A stretch of DNA of 5,553 bases, taken from contig DYHC01000085.1 of assembly GCA_020724325.1 (NCBI GenBank), forward strand, positions 1 through 5,553, written 5' to 3'. The position numbers were made by a program, and so were the translations under genes. Below the pieces are notes generated by a model that searched no databases, was not told where the DNA came from, and saw nothing but the letters and a program-made list of their open reading frames with translations. The DNA is from Melioribacter roseus (GTDB taxonomy: Bacteria; Bacteroidota; Ignavibacteria; Ignavibacteriales; Melioribacteraceae). Below are positions 1-5,553 of the stretch, in pieces. Every line of letters starts with the position of its first letter. Positions within the stretch are counted from its first letter, which is position 1.

Positions 1-1
1 A

Positions 2-148
2 GGCGGAAACTACTATACAAGAAATTATTACGAGATGCGTAACAGCAGAAGTATTGGCATTGGAATTTCGTATATGTTTAACGACTATAAAGAAAGACGC
101 GATAGAAATATTGATGACGGAAGGGATGCTGCGAACCGGGGATTTTAA
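2..148 (+). CDS. C-terminal end of an outer-membrane beta-barrel protein (partial)
   Basis: Frame 2 is open from the window edge to a TAA at 146-148, giving the last 48 residues of a protein whose start lies outside the window. The visible part has an aromatic stretch (YYTRNYYE), an alternating strand SIGIGISYMF that looks like the final transmembrane beta-strand, and then a charged tail of about 20 residues containing NDYKERR and DDGRD and ending in Phe. This strand-plus-tail ending resembles the TonB-receptor-like outer-membrane beta-barrel family common in Bacteroidota; that match is from memory of the family, not a search. The ligand or substrate cannot be told from this fragment. A terminator follows 39 bases after the stop, so the gene is transcribed separately from the arginine genes and is probably functionally unrelated to them. 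Confidence 0.6.
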   Translation, partial: GGNYYTRNYYEMRNSRSIGIGISYMFNDYKERRDRNIDDGRDAANRGF

Positions 149-187
149 TTACCGACAACGATTCATCAAAATAATTTAACGTTATAG

Positions 188-211
188 ACCCGGCTCCGTC
201 CGGGTTTTTTT
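188..211 (+). terminator. Rho-independent terminator after the beta-barrel gene
   Basis: A 6-bp GC-rich stem, ACCCGG (188-193) with CCGGGT (200-205), closes a 6-base loop (CTCCGT). An uninterrupted T run at 205-211 follows at once. This is a textbook intrinsic terminator on the + strand. It separates the upstream outer-membrane gene from the arg promoter, which begins 15 bases later. The reverse strand has no comparable T run, so it appears to work in one direction. Confidence 0.9.
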
Positions 212-225
212 ATGCTCAAAAACCT

Positions 226-263
226 CTTGCATAATTATTCGTAATTATGTATAATTATGCCCC
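226..263. promoter_or_regulatory. Tandem ARG-box-like operators, probable ArgR site
   Basis: Two 14-bp cores resemble the ArgR consensus TGAATWWWWATTCA: TGCATAATTATTCG (228-241) and TGTATAATTATGCC (248-261). Each has imperfect twofold symmetry (5 of 7 pairs). Taken as 18-bp boxes (226-243 and 246-263) they are separated by 2 bp, so their centres are 20 bp apart, about two helical turns. Paired ARG boxes 2-3 bp apart are the known operator form for the ArgR hexamer in E. coli. The pair also forms one larger dyad centred at 244.5, in which the 10-bp arms 229-238 and 251-260 are perfect inverted repeats and 14 of 16 pairs match over 229-260. The sites cover both promoter hexamers, and argR lies in the operon downstream. 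Binding itself is inferred. Confidence 0.72.
227..255 (+). promoter_or_regulatory. Promoter of the arg operon (sigma70-like)
   Basis: TTGCAT at 227-232 (-35) and a perfect TATAAT at 250-255 (-10) are separated by exactly 17 bp. Transcription would be expected to begin at about 261-264, leaving an untranslated leader of only about 20 bases before the argC ATG at 284. That is too short for a riboswitch or attenuator. A Bacteroidota-style -7 element can be partly read in the same place (TAATTATG at 252-259, one mismatch to TAnnTTTG), so which sigma specificity applies is uncertain. Both hexamers lie inside the ARG-box-like operators, as expected for repression by blocking RNA polymerase. Confidence 0.7.
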
Positions 264-283
264 TAATTTATAAAAATATATAA

Positions 284-1333
284 ATGATAAAAACAGGTAT
301 AATTGGTGCTGCGGGTTATTCCGGTCTAGAATTGATAAAATTATTGCTCGATCATCCAGAGGTTGAAATTACCCGGTTATTTGGTTTTAACTCCGCCGGT
401 AATAGAATTGATGATGTTCATCCTTTACTAAGAGGACTAATAACAAACGAAATTCATGTATATGACGAAAAGCTTATAGCTGAACTGGATTTACTATTTA
501 TTGCCCTCCCTTCAGGCAATGCTTTCCCTTTTGTAATAGATGCTTATGAAAAAGGCATTAGGGTAATTGATTTAGGCGGAGACTTCCGGCTTAACAACAT
601 TAATGATTACAAAACATATTACAAACACGAGCACACTGCTCCAGGGCTTGCAAATATTGCGGTTTACGGGCTTAGTGAATTGAATGAACAAGAAATAAAA
701 AACGCTGCTATTGTAGCTAACCCCGGCTGCTACTCAACAAGCATATTACTTCCTTTGGTTCCATTACTCAAAGAAAACATAATAACAAAAGATTTCATTA
801 GCATAGTATCTTACAGCGGAACATCTGGCGCCGGTAAATCTGTAACCGAAAATATGATGTTCTCCGAAGTAAACGAAAGTGTAAGAGCTTATAAGATTGG
901 CAAACATCAGCATATACCTGAAATAACAAGATATTTATTGAAGTTCGGCGGGTCAGACCCGAACTTCTCATTTGTGCCGCATCTCCTGCCTATAACAAGA
1001 GGAATCTATACAACGATACAAACAAAAGTGAATAAATCAGTTAATGAAAATTTATGCATTAATCTATTTACTGAATACTATTCGGATTCGCCATTTGTAA
1101 GAATAGTTCATCCAGATATACCGGAAATTAAGAATGTATCGGGCACAAATTTTTGTGATATCGGATGCACAATAAATAACGGAATAATAACGATTATTTC
1201 TACTATCGATAATTTAATTAAAGGAGCCGCCGGTCAGGCAATCCAAAACATGAATATAATGTTTCGATTAGAACAAACTGAAGGAATTCTAAAATGTTCA
1301 AAGAAGCAATATCTAAAAGTACAATCGATATGA
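284..1333 (+). CDS. argC: N-acetyl-gamma-glutamyl-phosphate reductase
   Basis: ArgC reduces N-acetylglutamyl 5-phosphate to N-acetylglutamate 5-semialdehyde with NADPH in the cytoplasm, the third step of arginine synthesis. The 349-residue product has the N-terminal nucleotide-binding loop GIIGAAGYSG (Gly8, Gly11, Gly14). The active-site cysteine is Cys149 in ANPGCYST, and the conserved histidine motif is KHQHIPEI (His208/His210). IDLGGDFRL (95-103) matches a motif usually seen as IDLSADFR. The length is normal for the family. The ATG at 284 is the natural start because GxxGxxG begins seven residues in. No Shine-Dalgarno sequence precedes it; the short leader is A/T-rich. It is the first gene of the operon. 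The C-terminus is odd: after the usual family ending (NMNIMF..EQTEG) it continues for about 15 residues into the argJ reading region, overlapping argJ by 40 bp. Confidence 0.97.
   Translation: MIKTGIIGAAGYSGLELIKLLLDHPEVEITRLFGFNSAGNRIDDVHPLLRGLITNEIHVYDEKLIAELDLLFIALPSGNAFPFVIDAYEKGIRVIDLGGDFRLNNINDYKTYYKHEHTAPGLANIAVYGLSELNEQEIKNAAIVANPGCYSTSILLPLVPLLKENIITKDFISIVSYSGTSGAGKSVTENMMFSEVNESVRAYKIGKHQHIPEITRYLLKFGGSDPNFSFVPHLLPITRGIYTTIQTKVNKSVNENLCINLFTEYYSDSPFVRIVHPDIPEIKNVSGTNFCDIGCTINNGIITIISTIDNLIKGAAGQAIQNMNIMFRLEQTEGILKCSKKQYLKVQSI
1281..1285 (+). promoter_or_regulatory. Ribosome binding site deciding the argJ start
   Basis: AAGGA lies 8 bases before the ATG at 1294, inside the last codons of argC. 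It favours 1294 over the alternative in-frame ATG at 1330, which has no comparable purine-rich site but does form a classic 4-base ATGA overlap with the argC stop. Confidence 0.65.
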
Positions 1334-2514
1334 AAACAAAATTACCATTGGGATATAAATCCGCCGGCATTCATTGCGGCATTAAAAAATCACGAAAAGA
1401 CCTTGCGCTTATAGTATCGGATTACCCGGCAACTGCAGCCGGCGTTTTTACATTAAATAAAGTTCAGGCGGCACCGGTATTACTAAGCAAGAGACATTTG
1501 AAAGAATGTGAAAACTTTTACGCTATAATAGTTAACAGCGGTAATGCTAATGCATGCACAGGCGAACGCGGGTATGAAGACGCAGAAAAAATGACTAAAC
1601 ATACTGCCGATATAATAGGTGTAAAAAAAGAACAGGTTCTGGTTGCATCAACCGGTGTAATTGGCGAGCCGCTTCCTATGGAAAAAATATTGAACGGTAT
1701 AAATACTATAAAATTTCATTTAGCAGATGGCGACGTGAAAGATGCAGCCGAAGCAATAATGACAACAGATACATTTTATAAGGCAGAATCATCAACATTC
1801 ATAATTGATGGAAAAGAAGTTACCATAAGCGGCATTGCTAAAGGTTCCGGAATGATTCATCCCAACATGGCAACAATGCTTGGATTTATTACAACAGATG
1901 CTGCAATAGAAAAAGAACTCTTAAAACAGATATTGAAAAATAGCGTTGATAAGACTTTTAATAGAATTGTTGTAGATGGAGATACAAGTACAAACGACAT
2001 GGTTTTAGTTCTTTCAAATGCTGCTTCGGGTGTTGTGATAACTCAGGGGAGTGATTCGCAGAAAACATTCGAAGCAGAACTTTATCAGCTTCTAAAAAAG
2101 CTGGCGATCGGTATAGTTAGAGATGGTGAAGGAGCAACAAAGCTAATTGAAGTTATTGTTGAAGGCGCAATTTCTGATCAGGATGCGGTTAAAGCTGCCA
2201 GAACTATTGCTCTTTCTCCGCTTGTCAAAACAGCAATTCACGGCGAGGATGCAAATTGGGGAAGAATTATTGCTGCCGTAGGTTATTCGGGAATTGAATT
2301 CGATCCGGCTAAGTTCGAAATATTTATCAACAGCATTCAGATATTGCAAAAAAATTATATCGTTACTCTTCCAAATGCTGTAGCAAATCAAACTTTGAAA
2401 GGAACAAATATCCAGCTTAAAGTAAAACTAAATGCCGGGAATGGATCTGCAAATTGCTGGACGTGCGATTTTTCTGAAGATTATGTAAAAATTAACGGGA
2501 GCTACAGATCTTGA
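1294..2514 (+). CDS. argJ: Glutamate N-acetyltransferase / ornithine acetyltransferase
   Basis: ArgJ moves the acetyl group from N-acetylornithine to glutamate, releasing ornithine and regenerating N-acetylglutamate. Some members also use acetyl-CoA, and sequence alone does not settle which type this is. The 406-residue precursor carries the self-cleavage site in [14 protein letters not shown]: processing between Ala193 and Thr194 would give alpha and beta chains with Thr194 as the nucleophile. The oxyanion-hole pair Thr120-Gly121 sits in [13 protein letters not shown]. Other family motifs are [10 protein letters not shown] (81-90), DGDTSTND (228-235), GEGATKL (278-284) and a C-terminus ending in [11 protein letters not shown]. 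The length is normal. The start at 1294 is supported by AAGGA 8 bases upstream and gives the usual N-terminal length; ATG 1330 would remove 12 residues. It overlaps argC by 40 bp and argB by 4 bp, suggesting translational coupling. Confidence 0.97.
   Translation: MFKEAISKSTIDMKTKLPLGYKSAGIHCGIKKSRKDLALIVSDYPATAAGVFTLNKVQAAPVLLSKRHLKECENFYAIIVNSGNANACTGERGYEDAEKMTKHTADIIGVKKEQVLVASTGVIGEPLPMEKILNGINTIKFHLADGDVKDAAEAIMTTDTFYKAESSTFIIDGKEVTISGIAKGSGMIHPNMATMLGFITTDAAIEKELLKQILKNSVDKTFNRIVVDGDTSTNDMVLVLSNAASGVVITQGSDSQKTFEAELYQLLKKLAIGIVRDGEGATKLIEVIVEGAISDQDAVKAARTIALSPLVKTAIHGEDANWGRIIAAVGYSGIEFDPAKFEIFINSIQILQKNYIVTLPNAVANQTLKGTNIQLKVKLNAGNGSANCWTCDFSEDYVKINGSYRS
2497..2501 (+). promoter_or_regulatory. 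Ribosome binding site for the TTG start of argB
   Basis: GGGAG lies 9 bases before TTG 2511, within the final argJ codons. It is the main support for a non-ATG start, because the next in-frame ATG is at residue 36, after the catalytic lysine region. Confidence 0.65.
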
Positions 2515-3359
2515 CGACGGCGACTTTCAAAAAAGAAGATGTTCTGATTGAAGCACTTCCATACATTCAGCAGTATGAAGGCAAGACATTCGTGGTTAAA
2601 TACGGAGGCGCTGTTATGGAAGATGATAAGCTGAAAACAATAATTGCAAAAGATGTTACACTTCTTAAAAAGATTGGAATTAATATCGTTGTTATTCATG
2701 GCGGCGGAAAGGAAATTACTTCACTATCAAACAGACTTAACCTTCAAACAAAATTTGTTAACGGGCAAAGATATACCGATGGCGAAACGTTAAATGTTGT
2801 TCAAATGGTTCTTGCCGGCTCAATTAATAAAGAGATCGTAAGAAGAATTAATATGTATGGCGGCAGAGCAGTTGGTATAAGCGGTATTGATGGAGAGATG
2901 ATTAAAGTAAAAAAATATCAGAAAGAAGATATCGGATTGGTAGGCGAAGTGATTGGTGTTAACGAGACATTGATTAATAACTTGCTAAAGGATGGATATC
3001 TTCCTGTTATTGCGCCTTTGGGCGTAGATGCAAATGGTACAGTTTATAATGTTAATGCAGATATTGCTGCCGGATCAATAGCCGGCGCAATAGACGCTGC
3101 TAAACTTGTTTACATGAGCGATACAGAAGGAGTTAAAATCAATAATGAACTAGTTCCACATTTAACAGAAAAGCAAATTGTTGATTTTATAAACAATGGA
3201 ATCATTAACGGCGGAATGATTCCTAAAGTTGAATCGGCGCTTAATGCGTTGAATTCGGGCGTAAGTAAAGTCCACATTATTGACGGCAGAATTGAACACG
3301 CTCTTCTTCTCGAAATATTTACTGAAGAGGGTATTGGTACGGAAATTGTACGCGGTTAA
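2511..3359 (+). CDS. argB: Acetylglutamate kinase, probably arginine-inhibited
   Basis: ArgB phosphorylates the gamma-carboxylate of N-acetylglutamate with ATP and belongs to the amino-acid kinase family. The 282-residue product shows VVKYGGAVM with Lys30, the glycine-rich loop VIHGGGKEI (Gly64-Gly66, Lys67), FVNGQRYTD, VNADIAAG (Asn183) and GGMIPKVE with Lys239. These correspond to the substrate- and phosphate-binding residues of the family. About 22 residues (including EALPYIQQYEGKT) precede the first catalytic strand, and the C-terminus has HALLLEIFTEEGIGT. Hexameric, arginine-inhibited kinases such as that of Thermotoga maritima (also 282 residues) have this N-terminal helix and C-terminal motif; the arginine-insensitive E. 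coli enzyme is shorter. Feedback inhibition is therefore inferred. The start is TTG inside a TTGA overlap with the argJ stop, preceded by GGGAG. Confidence 0.96.
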   Translation: MTTATFKKEDVLIEALPYIQQYEGKTFVVKYGGAVMEDDKLKTIIAKDVTLLKKIGINIVVIHGGGKEITSLSNRLNLQTKFVNGQRYTDGETLNVVQMVLAGSINKEIVRRINMYGGRAVGISGIDGEMIKVKKYQKEDIGLVGEVIGVNETLINNLLKDGYLPVIAPLGVDANGTVYNVNADIAAGSIAGAIDAAKLVYMSDTEGVKINNELVPHLTEKQIVDFINNGIINGGMIPKVESALNALNSGVSKVHIIDGRIEHALLLEIFTEEGIGTEIVRG

Positions 3360-3426
3360 ATAGTAACGGACTTGAAATGAAATGTTCTTGTGATTAGGTT
3401 CGAATTACAATTAAACAGGAAAAGTT
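3360..3426 (+). promoter_or_regulatory. argB-argR gap with argR ribosome binding site
   Basis: This 67-bp spacer has no terminator-like hairpin, so read-through from argB into argR is expected. AGGA at 3417-3420 lies 6 bases before the argR ATG and is a good Shine-Dalgarno site. A weak internal promoter can be imagined (TTGAAA 3372-3377, 17 bp, TAGGTT 3395-3400), but its -10 matches only 3 of 6 positions. A weak ARG-box-like core lies at 3401-3414 (11 of 14 to TGAATWWWWATTCA). Only the ribosome binding site is well supported. Confidence 0.45.
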
Positions 3427-3888
3427 ATGAGCAGAAAATTAGAAGATATTAACAAACGACATTCTCTTATTAAATCGAGTATTACTTCTCAGGATGTTTA
3501 TAATCAAACACAGCTTGTAAAAATTTTAAAGCAGAATGGAATTAGAGTAACCCAGGCAACATTATCGAGGGATTTGAATGAACTGGGAGTATTAAGAATT
3601 CCGACACCCAACGGAACAGTCTATCGTATTGGAGAAACCGGAACACAATCGAATATCAAAAACCGAATTTCTGAAGAGGTAATATCAATAGATTACAATG
3701 AACAATTAATTGTCGTTAGAACATTCACGGGACGCGCACAGGGAGTAGCTGTTTTTATTGACAGCCAGAAAATTCACGATCTCCTTGGCACTATTGCAGG
3801 TGATGATACAATTCTTATTATACCTCGATCTATAAAAAAAATAAAAACAATAATAGAAATATTAAAAACAACTTTAGGAATAACATAA
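3427..3888 (+). CDS. argR: Arginine repressor
   Basis: ArgR (AhrC family) is a hexameric DNA-binding protein that uses arginine as corepressor and binds paired ARG boxes. The 153-residue product has the standard two domains. The N-terminal winged helix-turn-helix spans about residues 8-67, with recognition segment [16 protein letters not shown]; Ser47 and Arg48 align with the DNA-contacting residues of E. coli ArgR. The C-terminal domain (about 80-153) drives oligomerisation and arginine binding and contains TGRAQGVA (Gln105) and [13 protein letters not shown] with the Asp126-Asp127 pair that binds arginine. All key residues are present. The ATG at 3427 has AGGA 6 bases upstream. It sits between argB and argG, 1 bp from argG. 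If the operators upstream of argC are its target, as their sequence suggests, it represses its own synthesis along with the pathway. Confidence 0.96.
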   Translation: MSRKLEDINKRHSLIKSSITSQDVYNQTQLVKILKQNGIRVTQATLSRDLNELGVLRIPTPNGTVYRIGETGTQSNIKNRISEEVISIDYNEQLIVVRTFTGRAQGVAVFIDSQKIHDLLGTIAGDDTILIIPRSIKKIKTIIEILKTTLGIT

Positions 3889-3889
3889 A

Positions 3890-5119
3890 ATGGGCAAAAA
3901 CAAAATTGTTGTAGCATATTCGGGCGGATTGGATACATCCGTTATGGTTCACTGGTTAAAAAGTAATTATGATGCCGAAATTATAACATTTACCGGCGAC
4001 CTTGGGCAGACTAAAGAACTGACCGGCTTAAAAGAAAAAGCATTAAAATCCGGAGCGTCGAAAGTTTACATTGAAGATTTGCGTAAAGAATTTTTGGAGG
4101 AATATGTTTACCCTTCATTGAAAGCCGGAGCTATGTATGAAGATGCTTACCCAATGGCTACATCAATTGGACGTCCATTGCTTGCGAAAGCATTGGTTAA
4201 CGTTGCTCTTAAAGAAGGCGCTAATATTGTTGCGCACGGATGCACCGGCAAGGGAAATGATCAGGTTAGATTCGAGGTTTCTGTTGGTGCTCTTGAACCG
4301 GATCTTAAAATTATTGCGCCTCTAAGAGAATGGGAATTCAAATCGAGAGAGGAGGAAATTGAATATGCAAAGAAACATAATATTCCCGTAGCCGCTACAA
4401 AAGAAAACCCTTATTCCATTGATGAAAATTTGTGGGGTACAAGTATTGAATGCGGAGTTCTGGAAGATCCGATGACGGCTCCTCCAGAAGAAGCTTTCCA
4501 ATCTACTACCGCACCGGAGAATGCAAACCATAACGGTGATGATCTATCGATTGAATTTATTAAAGGAATTCCTGTTGCAGTTAACGATTCCGAAATGGAA
4601 AGTATTTCACTTGTTAGGTTTCTTAATAATGTTGGCGCAAAGAATGGTGTTGGCAGAATTGATCTTATAGAGAATAGATTGGTTGGAATTAAATCAAGAG
4701 AAGTATATGAAGCTCCGGCGGCAACAATTCTGCATTTTGCTCATAAAGAATTGGAAAGACTTACTCTCGAAAAATCTGTAATGCATTATAAATCCATTAT
4801 TGCTCATGAATATTCGAACCTTATTTACAACGGACTCTGGTTCTCGCCTTTGCGCGAAGCATTCTCTGCATTTGTTGATAAAACACAGGAGAGAGTAACC
4901 GGACTTGTTAAAGTAAGACTCTATAAAGGAACTTTGAGAGTTACAGGAAGAACATCGCCATACTCTTTATACGATCCGGCGCTTGCTACTTACACGGCTG
5001 AAGATCAATTTGACCATAAAGCTTCGGAAGGGTTTATTAAAATATATGGTTTGCCTCTTAAAACATATAACCGTGTAACGCAAAAAATTAAAAACGAAAA
5101 AACAAGTGCAGTAGCGTAA
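3890..5119 (+). CDS. argG: Argininosuccinate synthase
   Basis: ArgG joins citrulline and aspartate using ATP (giving AMP and pyrophosphate) to form argininosuccinate, the penultimate arginine step, in the cytoplasm. The 409-residue protein has the N-type ATP pyrophosphatase P-loop [10 protein letters not shown] (residues 9-18). It has the second signature [13 protein letters not shown] (117-129), which contributes to citrulline, aspartate and nucleotide binding, and the family blocks [14 protein letters not shown] (87-100), [15 protein letters not shown] (180-194) and [16 protein letters not shown] (274-289). The length is normal (about 400) and no key residue is missing. The ATG at 3890 is right for the family, with the P-loop at the extreme N-terminus. 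The argR stop ends one base earlier. AGGA at 3876-3879, inside argR, lies 10 bases upstream, so the two genes are probably translationally coupled. Confidence 0.98.
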   Translation: MGKNKIVVAYSGGLDTSVMVHWLKSNYDAEIITFTGDLGQTKELTGLKEKALKSGASKVYIEDLRKEFLEEYVYPSLKAGAMYEDAYPMATSIGRPLLAKALVNVALKEGANIVAHGCTGKGNDQVRFEVSVGALEPDLKIIAPLREWEFKSREEEIEYAKKHNIPVAATKENPYSIDENLWGTSIECGVLEDPMTAPPEEAFQSTTAPENANHNGDDLSIEFIKGIPVAVNDSEMESISLVRFLNNVGAKNGVGRIDLIENRLVGIKSREVYEAPAATILHFAHKELERLTLEKSVMHYKSIIAHEYSNLIYNGLWFSPLREAFSAFVDKTQERVTGLVKVRLYKGTLRVTGRTSPYSLYDPALATYTAEDQFDHKASEGFIKIYGLPLKTYNRVTQKIKNEKTSAVA

Positions 5120-5243
5120 GTAATATTATAAGGAACTATAAGTAATTACCAATTATTCATCTGCTGCAATTAGTTTTATTCTGTTAAATCTGTGTCTTAT
5201 ATTTGAATAGTTAATTACTTTTAGTTCACTTCTGGATTATAAG
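5120..5243 (+). promoter_or_regulatory. argG-argH gap with a possible internal promoter
   Basis: This 124-bp, very AT-rich spacer is the longest break within the operon. It has no convincing terminator: the only hairpin is a weak TTATA/TATAA stem (5126-5130 with 5137-5141) with no T run. TATATTTG at 5198-5205 matches the Bacteroidota -7 consensus TAnnTTTG exactly, but the expected upstream TTG is only TTA at 5176-5178 (19-base spacing). Two ARG-box-like cores are present, 5146-5159 and 5204-5217, each 11 of 14 to consensus with one perfect half (ATTCA and TGAAT). They are not spaced as a pair. A separate promoter for argH is possible but unproven. Confidence 0.35.
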
Positions 5244-5553
5244 ATGCCAACCTGGAACAGCCGATTCAAAAAAGAGCTTAATGAAAACGCTCTTAAGTTT
5301 TCATCTTCAATTGAGATAGATGGCAAACTTTACAACGAGGACGTTACCGGAAGCATTGCACATATTAAAATGTTAGCACGGCAGAAAATAATTACTCTTG
5401 TTGAGTCGAAAAAAATTATAAGTACACTTGAATCGATACGAAAAGAAATAGCATCCGGTAAATTGAAATATGATTGGCGTGACGAAGATATCCACTCATT
5501 TATAGAAGAGGAATTGACTAAGAGGATTGGCGAAACAGGGAAGAAACTTCACA
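5244..5553 (+). CDS. argH: Argininosuccinate lyase, N-terminal part
   Basis: ArgH cleaves argininosuccinate to arginine and fumarate, the last step of the pathway. It belongs to the fumarase/aspartase superfamily and works as a tetramer. The frame is open from ATG 5244 to the window end (103 complete codons), so about the first quarter of a typical 430-460-residue enzyme is visible. Recognisable blocks are TWNSRFKKEL at the start (usually W-G-G-R-F), KLYNEDVTGSIAHIKML (28-44) and DEDIHSFIEEEL...IGETGKKLH (80-103), which normally leads into the HTGRSRND substrate-binding loop just beyond the edge. The catalytic regions lie outside. An in-frame TAG at 5208-5210 with no start codon between makes 5244 the only ATG choice. 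No clear Shine-Dalgarno sequence precedes it. Confidence 0.93.
   Translation, partial: MPTWNSRFKKELNENALKFSSSIEIDGKLYNEDVTGSIAHIKMLARQKIITLVESKKIISTLESIRKEIASGKLKYDWRDEDIHSFIEEELTKRIGETGKKLH

Noticed and set aside
256..283. Riboswitch, leader peptide or attenuator before argC
   Set aside because: With the promoter at 227-255 the leader is only about 20 bases and has no room for such a structure.
2143..2391. 82-codon open frame on the - strand inside argJ
   Set aside because: It lies wholly antisense to a strongly recognised gene, its product resembles no known family, and no ribosome binding site or promoter supports it.
2502..2699. 65-codon open frame on the - strand over the argJ/argB junction
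   Set aside because: It is antisense to conserved argB motifs, with a low-complexity Asn/Phe-rich product typical of shadow frames in AT-rich DNA.
4137..4531. Small open frames on both strands inside argG (4137-4325 +, 4322-4531 -)
   Set aside because: Both overlap the conserved argG frame and have no independent start signals or recognisable motifs.
5126..5141. Possible terminator after argG (TTATA/TATAA hairpin)
   Set aside because: The five A/T pairs make a very weak stem and no T run follows, so termination between argG and argH is not supported.
5142..5149. Perfect 8-bp palindrome GTAATTAC after argG
   Set aside because: It is too short and AT-rich to be called an operator alone; palindromes this size are frequent in such DNA.
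1..5553. A novel defence, mobile or other undescribed system
   Set aside because: Every substantial open frame belongs to a well-known family, the gene order is a normal arginine operon, and there are no repeats, integrase or transposase fragments or repeat-spacer arrays.

Overview
This window is a chromosomal arginine-biosynthesis operon, argC-argJ-argB-argR-argG-argH. All genes are on the + strand, in the usual order of an ArgJ-type (acetyl-recycling) pathway. I see no undescribed system, mobile element, CRISPR array, tRNA or rRNA. The main interest is how the operon is regulated and how its genes are joined.

Layout. Bases 2-148 are the last 48 codons of an outer-membrane beta-barrel protein, followed by a strong Rho-independent terminator (188-211). 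Bases 212-283 hold a near-consensus sigma70-type promoter (TTGCAT, 17 bp, TATAAT). It lies inside two adjacent ARG-box-like operators that together form a 32-bp dyad. argC (284-1333) overlaps argJ (1294-2514) by 40 bp. argJ overlaps argB (2511-3359), which uses a TTG start, by 4 bp. After a 67-bp gap comes argR (3427-3888), the arginine-sensing repressor, then 1 bp later argG (3890-5119). A 124-bp AT-rich gap precedes argH (5244 onward), which runs off the window after 103 codons. No gene-free stretch exceeds 300 bases.

How the genes work together. ArgJ transfers the acetyl group of N-acetylornithine to glutamate. ArgB phosphorylates N-acetylglutamate and ArgC reduces the product to the semialdehyde. 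ArgD and ArgF, which are not in this window, would make N-acetylornithine and later citrulline. ArgG and ArgH turn citrulline plus aspartate into arginine plus fumarate. ArgR would sense arginine and close the promoter, including its own synthesis. ArgB has the N-terminal extension and C-terminal motif typical of arginine-inhibited enzymes, so control at both transcription and enzyme level is likely.

Organism. The AT-rich DNA and the upstream protein's C-terminus (beta-strand plus charged DDGRD tail, as in Bacteroidota beta-barrel proteins) suggest the Bacteroidota/Ignavibacteriota side of the FCB group. A complete ArgJ-ArgB-ArgR set and Shine-Dalgarno sequences before several genes make a deep-branching member such as an ignavibacterium more likely than a Bacteroides-type organism. 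This placement is inference only.
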